Positions 61,695 through 64,000 of a stretch of DNA of 64,000 bases are shown piece by piece. The notes beneath the pieces are model-generated. The model was not told the origin of the DNA, ran no database searches, and saw only the letters and a list, made by a program, of their open reading frames with translations. The stretch's first letter is position 1, and each line of letters starts with the position of its first letter. Source of the stretch: Alisma plantago-aquatica (lineage: Eukaryota; Streptophyta; Magnoliopsida; Alismatales; Alismataceae); assembly GCA_963693085.1 (NCBI GenBank), contig OY856409.1, positions 1,332,512,415 through 1,332,576,414 of the forward strand, given 5' to 3'. The translations under genes were made by a program, and so were the position numbers.

Positions 61695-62800
61695 CTAGCC
61701 ACCGAACTGTTGTGGATTGGGTTGTTGCACCTGTGATGGGTCTTGTTGAAAATTGTTAGGATCCTCCCATAAAAACTTAGGATCCTTCCTCCATGCATAA
61801 TCGTTTCCCCTATATTGCTGTTGTTGGTGTACGAACATACACTCTTCATCTTCTTCTTCTGAAGGTGATCCATTGTTGGTACATAGATTTTTAGTAATGA
61901 AGTGCAACTTCTCATTTAATGCAAAGATGACCTTAGACTCACCTACACTTTTGACAGTTGCCAGAAGCTCTCTCTCATCTCCCTATGATTGATTCTTGGA
62001 CATATTCTTCAATATCTCATGACAATGGGTAGGTTTATTTTGAGGAAGAACCCTGCTCATGCACTGTCGAGTGTAGTCCTTTCTCCCATGTGTAGGCTAT
62101 AATAGAAGATCTTTGCCTATCGCAGAAGATTGATACCATGATGAGGTACTTTTTGTAGCATATTCTGGAACCTCTCCCATGTTTCAGAATAGGATTCATC
62201 AATTTTTTGTCTAAAATTATGGATCTTCTTTACCAAGTTATTGGTCTTCTGTGGAGGGAAATAATGCTCAAAGAAGGCATCAATCGTCTGGTCCCACATT
62301 TCAATTTATTCATCATCAAGGTTATGAAACCATAACTTTGCACTGTCTACCAATGACAATGAAAAAAGCTTCAAATATATCACAATTTCCTGTATTGTGT
62401 CTATCTTGACCATACTACAGTTCTCTACAAAGTTGCTAATGTGCACCATTGGGTCTTCAGAACTATGGCCATGGAAGGCTTGGGATTTGACTAAAGAGAT
62501 CAACCCTGGATCAATCTTGTAGCTGCCCACATTGATGGCTTGTCTTTTGATTGGTCCTTTTTGAGCTATTGAGGCAGAGGCTCTGATCCCCTCCCATATT
62601 GTCTTTTCTTCTTCTCCCACCATTTCTGCTGCCTCAGGTTCTTTTGGCATTACAAGTCTCTCAGGCGGAGGTGTCGGTGGTGGAGTTTAGTTGAATCTAT
62701 CCACTGACCATATGACTTCCCTCTCTCTATGAAGGATTTCAGCTTGCCCAAACCTCAATGAAGATGGCTCTTCATAATCGTGGGCTCGAGTATGCACCAT
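61695..62800 (-). pseudogene. Athila gag
   Basis: Gag forms the particle. The likely start is ATG at 62800 (MVHTRAHDYEEPSSL), followed by a proline-rich stretch, then IDPGLISLVKSQAFHG, SEDPMVHISNFVENCS and KLFSLSLVDSAKLWF (62530-62310). After a stop come FFEHYFPPQKTNNLVKKI and FQNMLQKVPHHGINLL (62299-62120), the conserved Athila Gag core. A C-terminal Gln/Asn-rich part (61907-61695: DYAWRKDPKFLWEDPNNF, NPQQFGG) ends it. No zinc knuckle is visible. In-frame stops lie near 62,690, at 62306-62308 and at 62117-62119. The last two sit where Gln is expected (CAA or CAG to TAA or TAG). Confidence 0.88.
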
Positions 62801-62970
62801 ACACCAAAACGTGAAAGTAGCAAATTAATTGCAAGAGTGCAGTAACAGAGATAGAAGCAATAATTATTTTATAATTCATCTCTAAGTGAAATGGAAAAAT
62901 AAAAAAGAAATAAAAAGAGTTGGCCTAGAGTGGCTGACCACAACACTCGTAGTGGTGGATGTTGCCGTTT
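62801..62970 (-). other. Athila 5' untranslated leader
   Basis: 170 bp between the primer site and the gag start. Non-coding, with a purine-rich stretch. No secondary structure was evident by eye. Confidence 0.6.
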
Positions 62971-62987
62971 CCCCGACAATGGTGCCA
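62971..62987 (-). promoter_or_regulatory. primer binding site, tRNA-Asp
   Basis: The minus strand reads TGGCACCATTGTCGGGG. The complement of plant tRNA-Asp 3' end is TGGCGCCGTTGCCGGGG. The three differences are all transitions (G to A, G to A, C to T) at CG or CCG sites. It lies six bases from the LTR end. A tRNA-Asp primer is the Athila norm. Confidence 0.88.
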
Positions 62988-62993
62988 AAAACT

Positions 62994-64000
62994 TGACACG
63001 TGTTTACCATGCATTATACGCAAGTGAATGTATCGAAGTAATATAGGCCATTTCGAGGCCCGAGTCGAACACATGGAAACGTTCTCGAGAAGACTACTAC
63101 TAAATATGGTCTAATCAGCTAGGCCAGTGTAAGTGAATGAGTTTGAATGAACAAAAGCAAAAATAGAATAACACAAACTTAACACTTAAATTACTCAGAT
63201 TTAGGGAATTCTTTAGGATTGTGGTTTCACCATAGATAACATTGCAATTCATTCCATACACCAATATCGATTACGCCTATCCTTGGATAAAGATCCTGTA
63301 GTCAAAATTACCCACTCTCGTAGAATAGTTCACTACCTATTCTAATGCCAACCCTATTTCTATAACAATTGATTGTTTAGTTAGGTGCTTTATAATTAAA
63401 CCCTGAGTTTCTCCTCCCATTTATTCTCTGCCTTTCCCAAGGAGGGCAATAAAATGGTAAATCTATGCTTTCTAACCCTTCACTTCTCTCCCAAAATGAT
63501 CAAGAGTGTAATAATCTATCTATGTTGATTAGAAATAAATATAACAATACATCTTCATAGATTTATATCTAGAAAATAAGGATAAAGATGATATGAAAAT
63601 GCATGAAAATAAGTTATAATGCATATTCGGGCTACACCCAGGTCCTAATGAATCAAGGGAATTAGCCTCGCATGGTTTTGATTGATGAATACATGGTAGA
63701 GAAAGAGAAAAATGTGGGAAACATTAGAGAAACTAAGTAACCCCTGGTGAATAGCTGATCTAGATGATCCCCTACATCGTGCATGCAGTCACCTATCTTC
63801 TGGCTGCTGATTCTCCTTCCGGTGGTGCTTGGATCGTCCCGGATGAAGCCTTCAATTCCTTTCTCTTCTTCTTCTCTCTCTCCCATGTCATGCAATGGAA
63901 TACAAATGATCCCTTTCGTTTGTCCAAACTCCTCTTAGGTCATAGGAGTCACTCACGATACGAAATAACGTCCACCATTGGATTAGGTTGCCATCTTCAG
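62994..64000 (-). mobile_element. Athila 5' LTR, partial
   Basis: R-U5 side of the 5' LTR. On the minus strand it ends CACGTGTCA next to the primer site. It aligns with 51638-52644 of the 3' LTR up to the window edge, so about 560 bp, including U3 and the dyad array, should lie beyond position 64000. It keeps several CpG sites that the 3' LTR has lost. Confidence 0.9.

Larger units (their letters stand above)
51638..64000 (-). mobile_element. Athila-type Ty3/gypsy retrotransposon, decayed, 5' LTR cut by window end
   Basis: The order on the minus strand is 5' LTR (64000+ to 62994), tRNA-Asp primer site, gag, protease, reverse transcriptase, RNase H, integrase, a non-coding interval with dyad repeats, an env-position ORF, a decayed polypurine tract and the 3' LTR (53204-51638). 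The interior is 9.79 kb and the full element would be about 12.9 kb, in the Athila range. The post-integrase ORF with the Athila ORF domain and the tRNA-Asp primer site identify the lineage. All reading frames are broken. In the first 120 aligned bases the two LTRs differ at about 20 positions, so the insertion is old. The 5 bp to the left are CCCGT (51633-51637). The matching duplication lies beyond the window. Confidence 0.92.

Overview
The window reads as repeat-dominated, AT-rich nuclear DNA of a flowering plant with a large genome, probably heterochromatin. I see no convincing host protein-coding gene, no rRNA or tRNA gene and no prokaryotic feature. Nearly everything recognisable is retrotransposon: Ty3/gypsy elements of the Athila type and of the Tekay/Del (chromovirus-like) type, LINE remnants, one tRNA-derived SINE, and the satellites and microsatellites that live inside them. 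The species cannot be named from the sequence.

Layout. Positions 1-1040 hold a decayed plus-strand gypsy integrase. About 3.4-4.2 kb is the promoter/R-U5 end of a plus-strand gypsy LTR, with a primer binding site for initiator tRNA-Met and an array of five hairpin-forming repeats upstream of its TATA box. 4.2-9.56 kb holds nothing I recognise. 9569-35697 is one tandem array of a non-autonomous, minus-strand Tekay-like element: eight LTR copies of about 2.84 kb alternating with seven non-coding internal domains of about 0.73 kb. The whole 26.1-kb array is bounded by a perfect 5-bp target duplication (ACTAC). 35.8-36.8 kb holds a LINE remnant. 37932-46900 is a second non-autonomous Tekay-like element with two 3.2-kb LTRs and a 2.5-kb non-coding interior. 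46.9-51.6 kb is a mosaic: an LTR end, an RTE-like LINE split by 1.4 kb of other repeats, a Helitron-like terminus and a 350-bp tandem duplication. 51638-64000 is an Athila-type element on the minus strand. Its 3' LTR and interior are complete, and its 5' LTR is cut by the window edge. It carries a tRNA-Asp primer site, gag, protease, reverse transcriptase, RNase H, integrase and an env-position ORF, all broken by stops and frameshifts, and a SINE is inserted between gag and protease.

How it fits together. In each full element the parts are in the expected replication order (LTR, primer site, coding or leader region, polypurine tract, LTR). The two Tekay-like families encode nothing and would have depended on an autonomous relative that is not in the window. 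The Athila element is dead: a catalytic Asp of its reverse transcriptase is changed and at least six nonsense codons are visible, mostly explained by C-to-T change.

Most worth a second look: (1) the target-duplication-bounded LTR/internal tandem array; (2) a family of paired 14-bp near-palindromes (TCGGTAGTACCGAC) present both in the Athila LTR U3 and directly upstream of a TATA box and the env-position ORF, which suggests a second internal promoter built from the same modules; (3) the 3.4-kb hairpin array, whose alternate units carry compensatory stem changes.
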